Shown: one piece after another, positions 11,266 to 22,863 of the stretch | Position numbering within the stretch: position 1 is the stretch's first letter | Layout: every line of letters starts with the position of its first letter | Source of the DNA: Rhodeus uyekii | Lineage: Eukaryota > Chordata > Actinopteri > Cypriniformes > Acheilognathidae | Length of the DNA stretch: 64,000 nt | Direction of reading: 5' to 3' | NCBI GenBank assembly: GCA_037043235.1 | Contig: JAWRVZ010000095.1 | Location: 939,001-1,003,000 of the forward strand | Translations under genes and position numbers: made by a program | The notes under the pieces: generated by a model | What the model was told of the DNA's origin: nothing | Seen by the model: the letters and a program-made list of their open reading frames with translations, nothing else | Databases searched by the model: none

Positions 11266-11380
11266 GAACCGGAACAAAAACAATAGGTGCCTCCGCACCT
11301 TCGGTGCTTGGCCCCTAATAATAATAATAAGAACCGGAACAAAAACAATAGGTGCCTCCGCACCTTCGGTGCTTGGCCCC
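11266..11380 (+). repeat. A tail cluster T1 (2 units)
   Basis: Each unit is a 20-nt leader, GAACCGGAACAAAAACAATA, followed by a 30-nt hairpin segment (11286-11315 and 11351-11380). That segment contains GCACCTTCGGTGC and ends GTGCTTGGCCCC, the reverse complement of the ancestral A key GGGGCCAAGCAC. Units are separated by AAT repeats. Bracket counting closes A3 and A2 here. Confidence 0.85.
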
Positions 11381-11384
11381 TAAA

Positions 11385-12497
11385 TATAGCTGCTAGCAGC
11401 CATCACGGGGCCAAGCGCAAGGAGGGCATTAAATGTCATGCCGACATGGCTGGCATCATCAGACCAACGGCAGTAAGAATCTAAAGAGATTTCAATATGA
11501 CTTAAGTCTAAATGGCTGAAAAATCAACAATACGGTCTTTAGTATTTCGATTTAATGGTTTATCACATTCAACCAACAGGCAGCGCTGTAACCAAATTGT
11601 AGTGTCAATTCATGTGGTACATTGAGAGTGTGGTGACATTGACACATGCAAAGTTTGCTTTCAATTGGGTAAACCATTGCTGACAGACCACTAAAGTCAT
11701 GTGTTTGTTAAACATAGCATCTTATAAGAAAAATCGAAATGGCAGACGCTCAAAATGGCCGATATGGGAATATTTGGTATCACAGGACTCGGCATGACCC
11801 ACTGGATCTAAAGAGACCAGTTTCATGATTTTTGGACAAAGCGTTCAGGAGTTATAATCAAAAATGACAGTTTTTCATATCTCCTGACCAGTAGGGGGCA
11901 GAGCGCCAAAACTCTGCAGGTAGCCTCAGACCATAATTGACATAACACACACCTAGTTTGGTCAGAAAAGGCAAATGCATTACGGAGATAAAGCCTCAAT
12001 TTCATTTTAGCGACTATTACCTCAGATTCTTTTGTGAGTTATTCGTAAATGGTTTGACGAACCAACTTCCTTTATATATCGTTTTGTCCACATTGTCTGG
12101 AGATGATGTGGTTCAATTTTCGTGAAAATCGGACGAACGGCCTAGGAGGAGTTCGAAAAAGTAGGTTTTTCATAAAATTCAAAATGGCGGGAAAATTTTC
12201 ATGACGGAAAATGACGTCATAGGGTGCAATTGAATCGTCTTGAGCCAAGGAATCAGTGGACAAAAGAATTTTGTTTCTAGGACATACGGTTCAAAAGTTA
12301 TTTACATAAACGTGAGTGCAACTTTGGACAGTTGGTGGCGCTTTAGAGATTGAGTTAGAGACTTCAATTTTGCTATGGTCAATGATTGGACTGTCCTTTA
12401 TGAGTGTGCCAACTTTTTTTCATTTTCCCGCTTACGGTTCTATGGGCTGTCATAGACTTCAATGGCAGAAGAAGAATAATAATAATAATAATAATAA
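11385..12497 (+). mobile_element. A unit 4 (short)
   Basis: Copy of the A2/A9 type, with the variant CCAGTAGGGGGCAG at 11888-11901. It ends in an AAT tract and then a tail that is cut after GGTGCCTCC. Confidence 0.85.
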
Positions 12498-12526
12498 GAA
12501 CCGGAACAAAAACAATAGGTGCCTCC
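12498..12526 (+). repeat. Truncated A tail T2 fused to a headless A unit
   Basis: The leader is complete (12498-12517), but the hairpin stops after GGTGCCTCC (12518-12526). It is followed directly by ATGACGGGGCC of the next unit. Both normal partners have CC at the break, consistent with a microhomology deletion that removed the tail's 3' arm and the next unit's TATAGCTGCAAGCAGC. Confidence 0.8.
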
Positions 12527-14345
12527 ATGACGGGGCCAAGCATAAGGAGGGCATTAAATGTTATGCCGACATGGCTGGCAGCATCAGACCAACGGCAGAA
12601 AGCATCTAAAGACATTTCAATATGACTTCAGTCTAAATGGCTGAAAAATCATCAATAAGGTCTTTAGTAATTCGATTTAACGGTTTATCACATTCGACCA
12701 ACAGGCAGCGCTGTAACCAAATTGATGTGTCAAATCATGTGGCATATCCAGAGTGAGGTGACAATGATGCATGCAAAGTTTGGTGTCAATAGGGTAAAGC
12801 ATTGATGAAACAGCTTTAAAGTCATGTGTTTGTTAAGCATAGCATTTCATGACAAAATTCTAAATAGCCGACACTGAAAATGGCCGATATGAGAAAATTT
12901 GGTATCGCAGGACTCTGCATGATGCACTGAATCTAAAGACAGCAGTTTCATGATTTTTGGACAAAGCATTCAGGAGTTATAATCAAAAATGTCAGTTTTT
13001 CATATCTCCTGACCACTAGGGGGCAGAGCGCCAAAACTCTGCAGGTAGCCTCAGATCATGATTGACATGACACACAGAAAGTTCGGTAAGAATACGCTAA
13101 TGCGTTGCGGAGATATAGCCTCGCTTTATTTGGTGGCCACTTGGTCAAATTCATTCGCAATTTTATCGAAACCTGTTTGACGAATCAACTTTATTTTAAT
13201 AACTTTTTGTCAACATGGTCTGAAGATGTTATGATTCAATTTTGGTGAAAATTGGACAAACGGTGTGGGAGGAGTTCGAAAAAGTAGGTTTTTAAAGAAA
13301 AACAACATGGCGGACAGGAAGTTTGGCCGACTATGACAAATTTGGTATCTGTGTTCTCAGTTTGACCCAAGGAACGTATAAAGATAATTTGTTTTACCAT
13401 AGGTTAATGTATTCAAAAGTTATTAGCATATTTGTAAATTTGGTTATAACTTTTGACCACAAGGTGGCGCTGCCTCAAAACTTTTTGTGTCCTATCAGGC
13501 CCAGGTCCCGAAGACACATATCGAGATTCGTAACGATACACCAATGTGTTTGTTAAATATAGCAATTTATAACAAAATTCAAAATGGCCGACGCTCAAAA
13601 TGGCCGATATGGGAAAATTTGGTATCGCACGACTCGGCATGATGCACTGAATCTAACGAGACCAGTTTTATGATTTTTGGCCAAAGCGTTCAGAAGTTAT
13701 AAGCAAATATTTCACTTTATCCATATCTCCAGACCACTAGGAGGCGCTGCAGCAAAACTCTGCACATAGCCTCAGATCATGACTGTCGTAACACACACCA
13801 AGTTTGGTCAGAATACGCTAATGTGTTGCGCAGATATAGCCTCGGTTTCAATTCTGCGGCCATTTTCTCAAATTCTTTCGCAAGTTATTCGTAAACGGTT
13901 AGACAAATCTACTTTCTTTTAATAACTTTTTGTCAACATGGTCTGGAGATGATGTGGTTCATTTTTCGTGAAAATCGGACAAACGGCCTAGGAGGAGTTC
14001 GAAAAAGTAGGTTTTTAGTAAAATTCAAAATGGCGGGAAAATTTTCATGACGGAAAATGACGTCATAGGGTGCAATCGAATCGTCTTGAGCCAAGGAATC
14101 AGTGGACGAAAGAATTTTGTTTCTAGGACATACGGTTCAAGAGTTATTTACGTAAACGTGAGTGCAACTTTGGACAGGTGGTGGCGCTAGAGACATTGAG
14201 TTAGAGACTTCAAATTTGCTATGGTCAATGATTGGCTTGTCTTCTATCAGTGTGCCAAATTTTATCATTTTCCCGCAAACGGTTCTATGGCCTGCCATAG
14301 ACTCCCATGGCGGAAGCGGAAGAAGCGGAAGAATAATAATAATAA
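12527..14345 (+). mobile_element. A unit 5 (long, head deleted)
   Basis: Begins at ATGACGGGGCCAAGCATAAGG, lacking the TATAGCTGC palindrome. The long form has the ~720-bp body module twice; GGCCGATATG(A/G)GAAAATTTGG occurs near 12885 and 13602. CTCF-like sites are at 13013-13026 (consensus) and 13734-13747 (variant with GAGGCGC). It ends with GGAAGCGGAAGAAGCGGAAG before AAT repeats. Copies of this body type contain a related but diverged 5' region. Confidence 0.8.
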
Positions 14346-14454
14346 GAACCGGAACAAAAACAATAGGTGCCTCCGCACCTTCGGTGCTTGGCCCCTAATA
14401 ATAAGAACCGGAACAAAAACAATAGGTGCCTCCGCACCTTCGGTGCTTGGCCCC
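14346..14454 (+). repeat. A tail cluster T3 (2 units)
   Basis: Two standard A tail units with hairpins at 14366-14395 and 14425-14454, separated by TAATAATAA. Bracket counting closes A5 and A1. Confidence 0.85.
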
Positions 14455-14458
14455 TAAA

Positions 14459-15910
14459 TATAGCTGCAAGCAGCCATGACGGGGCCAAGCATTAGGAGGG
14501 CATTAAATGACATGCCGACATGGCTGGCGTTATAATCAAAAATGTCAGTATTTTATATCTCCTGACCACTAGGGGGCAGAGCGCCAAAACTCTGCAGGTA
14601 GCCTCAGATCATGATTGACATGACACACAGAAAGTTTGGTCAGAATACGCTAATGCGTTGCGGAGATATAGCCTCGCTTTATTTGGTGGCCATTTGGTCA
14701 AATTTGTTCGCAATTTTATCGAAACCTGTTTGACGAATCAACTTTATTTTAATAACTTTTTGTCAGCATGGTCTGAAGATGTTATGATTCAATTTTGGTG
14801 AAAATTGGACAAACGGTGTGGGAGGAGTTCGAAAAAGTAGGTTTTTAAAGAAAAACAACATGGCGGACAGGAAGTTTGGCCGACTATGACAAATTTGGTA
14901 TCTGTGTTCTCGGTTTGACCCAAGGAACGTATAAAGACAACTTATTTTACCATAGGTTAACGTGTTCAAAAGTTATTAGCATTTTTGCAAATTTGTTTAT
15001 AACTTTTGACCACAAGGTGGCGCTGCCTCGAAACTTTTTGTGTTGTATCAGGCCCAGATGCCGAAGACACATATCGAGTTTCGTAACGATACACCAATGT
15101 GTTTGTTAAATATAGCAATTTATGACAAAATTCAAAATGGCCGACCCTCAAAATGGCCGATATGGGAAAATTTGGTATTGCACGACTCGGCATGATGCCC
15201 TGAATCTAACGAGACCAGTTTTATGATTTTTGATCGAAGCGTTCAGAAGTTATAAGCAAATATTTCACTTTTTCATATCTCCAGACCACTAGGGGGCAGA
15301 GCGCCAAATCTCCGCAGGTAGCCTCAGACCATCATTGCCATAACACACACCAAGTTTGGTCAGAATACGCTAATGCGTTGCAGAGATAAAGCCTCGCTTT
15401 CATTTCTGCGGCCATTTTGTCGAATTCATTCGCAAGTTATTCGTAAACGGTTTGACAAATAAACTTTCTTTTAATAACTTTTTGTACGCATAGTCTGGAG
15501 ATGATGTGGTTCAATTTTCGTGAAAATCGGACAAACGGCCTAGGAGGAGTTCGAAAAAGTAGGTTTTTCGTAAAATTCAAAATGGCGGGAAAATTTTCAT
15601 GACGGAAAATGACGTCATAGGGTGCAATCGAATCGTCTTGAGCCAAGGAATTAGTGGACGAAAGAATTTTGTTTCTAGGACATACGGTTCAAGAGTTATT
15701 TACGTAAACGTGAGTGCAACTTTGGACAGTTGGTGGCGCTAGAGACATTGAGTTAGAGACTTCAAATTTGCTATGGTCAATGATTGGCTTGTCCTCTATC
15801 AGTGTGCCAAATTTTATCATTTTCCCGCAAACGGTTCTATGGCCTTACATAGACTTCCATGGCGGAAGAAGAAGAAGAAGAAGAAGAAGAAGATGAATAA
15901 TAATAATAAA
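14459..15910 (+). mobile_element. A unit 6 (long, 5' deletion)
   Basis: Head TATAGCTGCAAGCAGCC and CATGACGG (the GCTGCAAGCAGC head type). Compared with A unit 17, about 400 bp is missing at the junction 14528/14529, where GGCTGGC runs directly into GTTATAATC. From there it is nearly identical to A17. CTCF-like motifs at 14576-14589 and 15286-15299. Ends in a GAA run (about 15866-15892) and AAT repeats. Confidence 0.85.
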
Positions 15911-15960
15911 GAACCGGAACAATTACAATAGGTGCCTCCGCACCTTCGGTGCTTGGCCCC
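15911..15960 (+). repeat. A tail T4 (1 unit, hybrid leader)
   Basis: The leader is GAACCGGAACAATTACAATA: its first half matches A leaders and its second half (CAATTACAATA) matches B leaders. The hairpin (15931-15960) is the A type. Confidence 0.85.
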
Positions 15961-15964
15961 TAAA

Positions 15965-17789
15965 TATAGCTGCTAGCAGCCATCACGGGGCCAAGCGCAA
16001 GGAGGGCATTAAATGTCATGCCGACATGGCTGGCATCATCAGACCAACGGCAGTAAGAATCTAAAGACATTTCAATATGACTTAAGTCTAAATGGCTGAA
16101 AAATCAACAATACGGTCTTTAGTAATTCGATTTAATGGTTTATCACATTCAACCAACAGGCAGCGCTGTAACCACATTGTAGTGTCAATTCATGTGGTAC
16201 ATTGAGAGTGTGGTGACATTGACACATGCAAAGTTTGCTTTCAATTGGGTAAACCGTTGCTGACAGACAACTAAAGTCATGTGTTTGTTAAACATAGAAT
16301 CTTATAAGAAAAATCGAAATGGCAGACGCTCAAAATGGCCGATATGGGAAAATTTGGTATCACAGGACTCGGCATGACCCACTGGATCTAAAGAGACCAG
16401 TTTCATGATTTTTGGCCAAAGGGTTCAGGAGTTATAATCAAAAAAGTCAGTTTTTTAATATCTCCTGACCACTAGGGGGCAGAGCACCAAAACTCTGCAG
16501 GTAGCCTCAGACCATGATTGACATAATACACACCTAGTTTGGTCAGAAAACGCTAATGCGTTGCGGAGATAAAGTCTCAATTTCATTTTTGCGACCATTA
16601 CGTTGGATTCTTTCGCGAGTTATTCGTAAACGGTTTGACATATCAACTTTCTTTGGATAACTTTTTGTCATGATGGTCTGGAGATGATGTGGTTCAATTT
16701 TGGTGAAAATTGGACAAACGGTCTGGGAGGAGTTCGAAAAAGTAGGTTTTTAAAGAAAAATAACATGGCAAATCGGAGGTTTGGCCGAATATGACATATT
16801 TGGTATCTATGGTCTCGGCTTGACCCAATGAACACATTAAGACCATTTGTTTTACAATAGGTTAACGTCATCAAAAGTTATTAGCATATTTGTAAATTTG
16901 GTTATAACTTTTGACCACAAGGTGGCGCTGCCCCCAAACTTTTTGTGCCGTATTAAGGTTAGGTGCCGAAGACACATATTGAGTTTCGTAACGATACGCC
17001 AATCCATTTGTTAAATATAGCAATTTATGACAATATTCAAAATGGCCGACGCTCTAAATGGCCGATATGGGAAAATTTGGTATCGCACGACTCGGCATGA
17101 TGCACTGAATCTAATGAGACCAGTTTTATGATTTTTGGACAAAGCGTTCAGGAGTTGTAAGGAAAAATGTCACTTTTTCATATCTCCTGACCACTAGGGG
17201 GCACAGCGCCAAAACTCTGCAGGTAGCCTCAGACCATGATTGACATAACACACACCGAGTTTGGTCAGAAAACGCTAATGCGTTGTGGAGATAGAGCCTC
17301 AAGTTCATTTTTGCGATCATTACGTCGGATTCTTTCGTAAGTTATTCATAAACGGTTTGACATTTCAACTTTCTTTGGATAACTTTTTGTCACCATGGTC
17401 TGGAGATGATGTGGTTCAATTTTCGTGAAAATCGGACAAACGGCCTAGGAGGAGTTCGAAAAAGTAGGTTTTTCATAAAATTCAAAATGGCGGGAAAATA
17501 TTCATGACGGAAAATGACGTCATATGGTGCAATCGAATCGTCTTGAGCCAAGGAATCAGTTGACAAAAGAATTTTGTTTCTAGGACATACGGTTCAAAAG
17601 TTATTAACGTAAACGTGAGTGCAACTTTGGACAGTTGGTGGCGCTATAGAGATTGAGTTAGAGACTTCAATTTTGCTATGGTCAATGATTGGACTGTCCT
17701 TAATGAGTGTACCAACTTTTTTTCATTTTCCCGTTTACGGTTCTATGGGCTGCCATAGACTCCCATGGCACAAGAAAAAGAATAATAAA
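15965..17789 (+). mobile_element. A unit 7 (long, ~1.8 kb)
   Basis: Same length and type as A unit 24. It has the internal ~720-bp module twice, with CTCF-like motifs at 16469 and 17191. It ends ATGGCACAAGAAAAAGAATAAT and enters A8 directly, without a tail. Confidence 0.85.
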
Positions 17790-19604
17790 TATAGCTGCTA
17801 GCAGCCATCACGGGGCCAAGCGCAAGGAGGGCATTAAATGTCATGCCGACATGACTGGCATCATCAGACCAACGGCAGTAAGAATCTAAAGACATTTCAA
17901 TATGACTTAAGTCTAAATGGCTGAAAAACCAACAATACGGTCTTTAGCAATTCGATTTAATGGTTTATCGCATTCAACCAACAGGCAGCGCTGTAACCAA
18001 ATTGTAGTGTGTGGTACATTGAGAGTGTGGTGACATTGACACATGCAAAGTTTGCTTTCAATTGGGTAAACCATTGCTGACAGCACTAAAGTCATGTGTT
18101 TGTTAAACATAGCATCTTATAAGAAAAATCGAAATGGCAGATGCTCAAAATGGCCGATATGGGAAAATGTGGTATCACAGGACTCGGCATGACCAACTGG
18201 ATCTAAAGACAGCAGTTTCATGATTTTTAGACAAAGCGTTCAGGAGTTATAATCAAAAATGTCAGTTTTTTAATATCTCCTGACCACTAGGGGGCAGAGC
18301 GCCAAAACTCTGCAGGTAGCCTCAGACCATGATTGACATAACACACACCTAGTTTGGTCAGAAAAGGCTAATGCATTGCGGAGATAAAGCCTCAATTTCA
18401 ATTTTGCGACCATTACGTCGGATTCTTTCGCGAGTTATTCGTAAACGGTTTGACATATCAACTTTCTTTGGATAACTTTTTGTCATGATGGTCTGGAGAT
18501 GATGTGGTTCAATTTTGGTGAAAATTGGACAAACGGTCTGGGAGGAGTTCGAAAAAGTAGGTTTTTAAAGAAAAATAACATGGCAAATCGGAGGTTTGGC
18601 CGAATATAACATATTTGGTATCTATGGTCTCGGCTTGACCCAATGAACACATTAAGACCATTTGTTTTACAATAGGTTAACGTCATCAAAAGTTATTAGC
18701 ATATTTGTAAATTTGGTTATAACTTTTGACCACAAGGTGGCGCTGCCCCCAAACTTTTTGTGCCGTATCAAGATTAGGTGCCGAAGACACATATTGAGTT
18801 TCGTAACGATACGCCAATCCATTTGTTAAATATAGCAATTTATGACAATATTCAAAATGGCCGACGCTCTAAATGGCCGATATGGGAAAATTTGGTATCG
18901 CACGACTCGGCATGATGCACTGAATCTAACGAGACCAGTTTTATGATTTTTGGACAAAGCGTTCAGGAGTTGTAAGGAAAAATGTCACTTTTTCATATCT
19001 CCTGACCACTAGGGGGCACAGCGCCAAAACTCTGCAGGTAGCCTCAGACCATGATTGACATAACACACACCGAGTTTGGTCAGAAAACGCTAATGCGTTG
19101 TGGAGATAGAGCCTCAAGTTCATTTTTGCGATCATTACGTCGGATTCTTTCGTGAGTTATTCGTAAACGGTTTGACATTTCAACTTTCTTTGGATAACTT
19201 TTTGTCAGCATGGTCTGGAGATGATGTGGTTCAATTTTCGTGAAAATCGGACAAACGGCCTAGGAGGAGTTCGAAAAAGTAGGTTTTTCATAAAATTCAA
19301 AATGGCGGGAAAATATTCATGACGGAAAATGACGTCATAGGGTGCAATCGAATCGTCTTGAGCCAAGGAATCAGTTGACAAAAGAATTTTGTTTCTAGGA
19401 CATACGGTTCAAAAGTTATTTACGTAAACGTGAGTGCAACTTTGGACAGTTGGTGGCGCTATAGAGATTGAGTTAGAGACTTCAATTTTGCTATGGTCAA
19501 TGATTGGACTGTCCTTTATGAGTGTGCCAACTTTTTTTCATTTTCCCGTTTACGGTTCTATGGGCTGCCATAGACTCCCATGGCACAAGAAAAAGAATAA
19601 TAAA
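17790..19604 (+). mobile_element. A unit 8 (long, 1815 bp)
   Basis: Shares private variants with A units 11 and 19, including GTAGTGTGTGGTACATTG and GCTGACAGCACTAAAG; units 8 and 11 have exactly the same length. CTCF-like motifs at 18284 and 19006. Enters A9 directly through AAT. Confidence 0.85.
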
Positions 19605-20706
19605 TATAGCTGCTAGCAGCCATCACGGGGCCAAGCGCAAGGAGGGCATTAAATGTCATGCCGACATGGCTGGCATCATCAGACCAACGGCAGTAAGAAT
19701 CTAAAGAGATTTCAATATGACTTAAGTCTAAATGGCTGAAAAATCAACAATACGGTCTTTAGTATTTCGATTTAATGGTTTATCACATTCAACCAACAGG
19801 CAGCGCTGTAACCAAATTGTAGTGTCAATTCATGTGGTACATTGAGAGTGTGGTGACATTGACACATGCAAAGTTTGCTTTCAATTGGGTAAACCATTGC
19901 TGACAGACCACTAAAGTCATGTGTTTGTTAAACATAGCATCTTATAAGAAAAATCGAAATGGCAGACGCTCAAAATGGCCGATATGGGAATATTTGGTAT
20001 CACAGGACTCGGCATGACCCACTGGATCTAAAGAGACCAGTTTCATGATTTTTGGACAAAGCGTTCAGGAGTTATAATCAAAAATGACAGTTTTTCATAT
20101 CTCCTGACCAGTAGGGGGCAGAGCGCCAAAACTCTGCAGGTAGCCTCAGACCATAATTGACATAACACACACCTAGTTTGGTCAGAAAAGGCAAATGCAT
20201 TACGGAGATAAAGCCTCAATTTCATTTTAGCGACTATTACCTCAGATTCTTTTGTGAGTTATTCGTAAATGGTTTGACGAACCAACTTCCTTTATATATC
20301 GTTTTGTCCACATTGTCTGGAGATGATGTGGTTCAATTTTCGTGAAAATCGGACGAACGGCCTAGGAGGAGTTCGAAAAAGTAGGTTTTTCATAAAATTC
20401 AAAATGGCGGGAAAATTTTCATGACGGAAAATGACGTCATAGGGTGCAATTGAATCGTCTTGAGCCAAGGAATCAGTGGACAAAAGAATTTTGTTTCTAG
20501 GACATACGGTTCAAAAGTTATTTACATAAACGTGAGTGCAACTTTGGACAGTTGGTGGCGCTTTAGAGATTGAGTTAGAGACTTCAATTTTGCTATGGTC
20601 AATGATTGGACTGTCCTTTATGAGTGTGCCAACTTTTTTTCATTTTCCCGCTTACGGTTCTATGGGCTGTCATAGACTTCAATGGCAGAAGAAGAATAAT
20701 AATAAA
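19605..20706 (+). mobile_element. A unit 9 (short)
   Basis: Copy of the A2/A4 type, with CCAGTAGGGGGCAG at 20108. It is followed by the A10 head where A4 has a tail, so the AAT tract appears filled here. Confidence 0.85.
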
Positions 20707-22567
20707 TATAGCTGCAAGCAGCCATGACGGGGCCAAGCACAAAGAAGGCATTAAATGTCATGCCGACATGGCTGGCAGCATCAGACCAACGGCAGGAAGC
20801 ATCTAAAGACATTTCAATATGACTTCAGTCTAAATGGCTGAAAAATCATCAATACGGTCTTTAGTAATTCGATTTAAAGGTTTATCACATTTGACCAACA
20901 GGCAGCGCTGTAACCAAACTGATATGTCAAATCACGTGGTTTATCCAGAGTGAGGTGACAATGACACATGCAAAGTTTGGTGTCAATAGGGTAAAGCATT
21001 GCTGACATCCAGCTTTAAAGTCATGTGTTTGTTAAGCATAGCATTTCATGACAAAATTCTAAATAGCTGACGCTGAAAATGGCCGATATGGGAAAATTTG
21101 GTATCGCAGGACTCGGCATGATGCACTGAATCTAAAGACAGCAGTTTCATGATTTTTGGACAAAGCGTTCAGGAGTTATAATCAAAAATGTCAGTATTTT
21201 ATATCTCCTGACCACTAGGGGGCAGAGCGCCAAAACTCTGCAGGTAGCCTCAGATCATGATTGACATGACACACAGAAAGTTTGGTCAGAATACGCTAAT
21301 GCGTTGCGGAGATAAAGCCTCAATTTCATTTTTGCGACCATTACGTCGGATTCTTTCGCGAGTTATTCGTAAACGGTTTGACATATCAACTTTCTTTGGA
21401 TAACTTTTTGTCATGATGGTCTGGAGATGATGTGGTTTAATTTTGGTGAAAAATGGACAAACGGTCTGGGAGGAGTTCGAAAAAGTAGGTTTTTAAAGAA
21501 AAACAACATGGTGGACAAGAAGTTTGGCCGACTATGACAAATTTGGTATCTGTGTTCTTGGTTTGACCCAAGGAACGTATAAAGATAATTTGTTTTACCA
21601 TAGGTTAACGCACTCAAAAGTTATTAGCATATTTGTAAATTTGGTTATAATTTTTGACCACAAGGGGGTGCTGCCTCGAAACTTTTTGAGTCGTATCAAG
21701 GTTAGGTGCCGAAGACACATATTGAGTTTCGTAACGATACGCCAATATCTTTGTTAAATATAGCAATTTATGACAATATTCAAAATGGCCGACGCTCAAA
21801 ATGGCCGATATGGGAAAATTTGGTATTGCACGACTCGGTATGATGCACTGAATCTAAAGAGACCAGTTTTATTATTTTTGGCCAAAGCGTTCAGAAGTTA
21901 TAAGCAAATATTTTACTTTTTCATATCTCCTGACCACTAGGGGGCACAGCGCCAAAACTCTGCAGGTAGCCTCAGATCATGATTGACATAACACACACCT
22001 AGTTTGGTCAGAAAACGCTAATGCGTTGCGGAGATAAAGCCTCAATTTCATTTTTGCGACCATTACGTCGGATTCTTTCGCGAGTTATTCGTAAACGGTT
22101 TGACATATCAACTTTCTTTGGATAACTTTTTGTCCACATTGTCTGGAGATGATGTGGTTCAATTTTCGTTGAAATCGGAAAAACGGCCTAGGAGGAGTTC
22201 GAAAAAGTAGGTTTTTCGTAAAATTCAAAATGGCGGGAAAATTTTCATGACGGAAAATGCCGTCATAGGGTGCAATCGAATCGGCTTGAGCCAAGGAATT
22301 AGTGGACGAAAGAATTTTGTTTCTAGGACATACGGTTCAAGAGTTATTTACGTAAACGTGAGTGCAACTTTGGACAGTTGGTGGCGCTAGAGACATTGAG
22401 TTAGAGACTTCAAATTTGCTATGGTCAATGATTGGCTTGTCCTCTATCAGTGTGCCAAATTTTATCATTTTCCCGCAAACGGTTCTATGGCCTTACATAG
22501 ACTTCCATGGCGGAAGAAGAAGAAGAAGAAGAAGAAGAAGAAGAAGAAGATGAATAATAATAATAAA
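20707..22567 (+). mobile_element. A unit 10 (long, key identical to the tail complement)
   Basis: The clearest A head: TATAGCTGCAAGCAGC and then the key GGGGCCAAGCAC at 20729-20740, exactly the reverse complement of GTGCTTGGCCCC in its first tail (22606-22617). The body module is present twice (near 21075 and 21797). CTCF-like motifs at 21212 and 21934. The CRE palindrome is mutated to TGCCGTCA near 22258. Ends in a GAA run of about 12 units. Confidence 0.85.
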
Positions 22568-22859
22568 GAACCGGAACAATTACAATAGGTGCCTCCGCAC
22601 CTTCGGTGCTTGGCCCCTAATAATAATAATAAGAACCGGAACAAAAACAATAGGTGCCTCCGCACCTTCGGTGCTTGGCCCCTAATAATAAGAACCGGAA
22701 CAAAAACAATAGGTGCCTCCGCACCTTCGGTGCTTGGCCCCTAATAATAATAAGAACCGGAACAAAAACAATAGGTGCCTCCGCACCTTCGGTGCTTGGC
22801 CCCTAATAAGAACCGGAACAAAAACAATAGGTGCCTCCGCACCTTCGGTGCTTGGCCCC
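22568..22859 (+). repeat. A tail cluster T5 (5 units)
   Basis: Five leader-plus-hairpin units separated by 1-4 TAA triplets. The first has the A/B hybrid leader (CAATTACAATA), the other four the standard A leader. Four close A10, A9, A8 and A7; one is in excess. Confidence 0.85.
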
Positions 22860-22863
22860 TAAA

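Noticed and set aside
11311..11320. Telomere-like CCCTAA in tail ends
   Set aside because: Only a single CCCCTAA per tail, created by the hairpin end meeting the TAA tract; no tandem telomeric repeats.
12316..12609. Plus-strand open frames of up to 109 codons starting MQLWTVGG
   Set aside because: They run through AAT repeats as poly-Asn and across element/tail junctions, so their length tracks microsatellite length and not selection.
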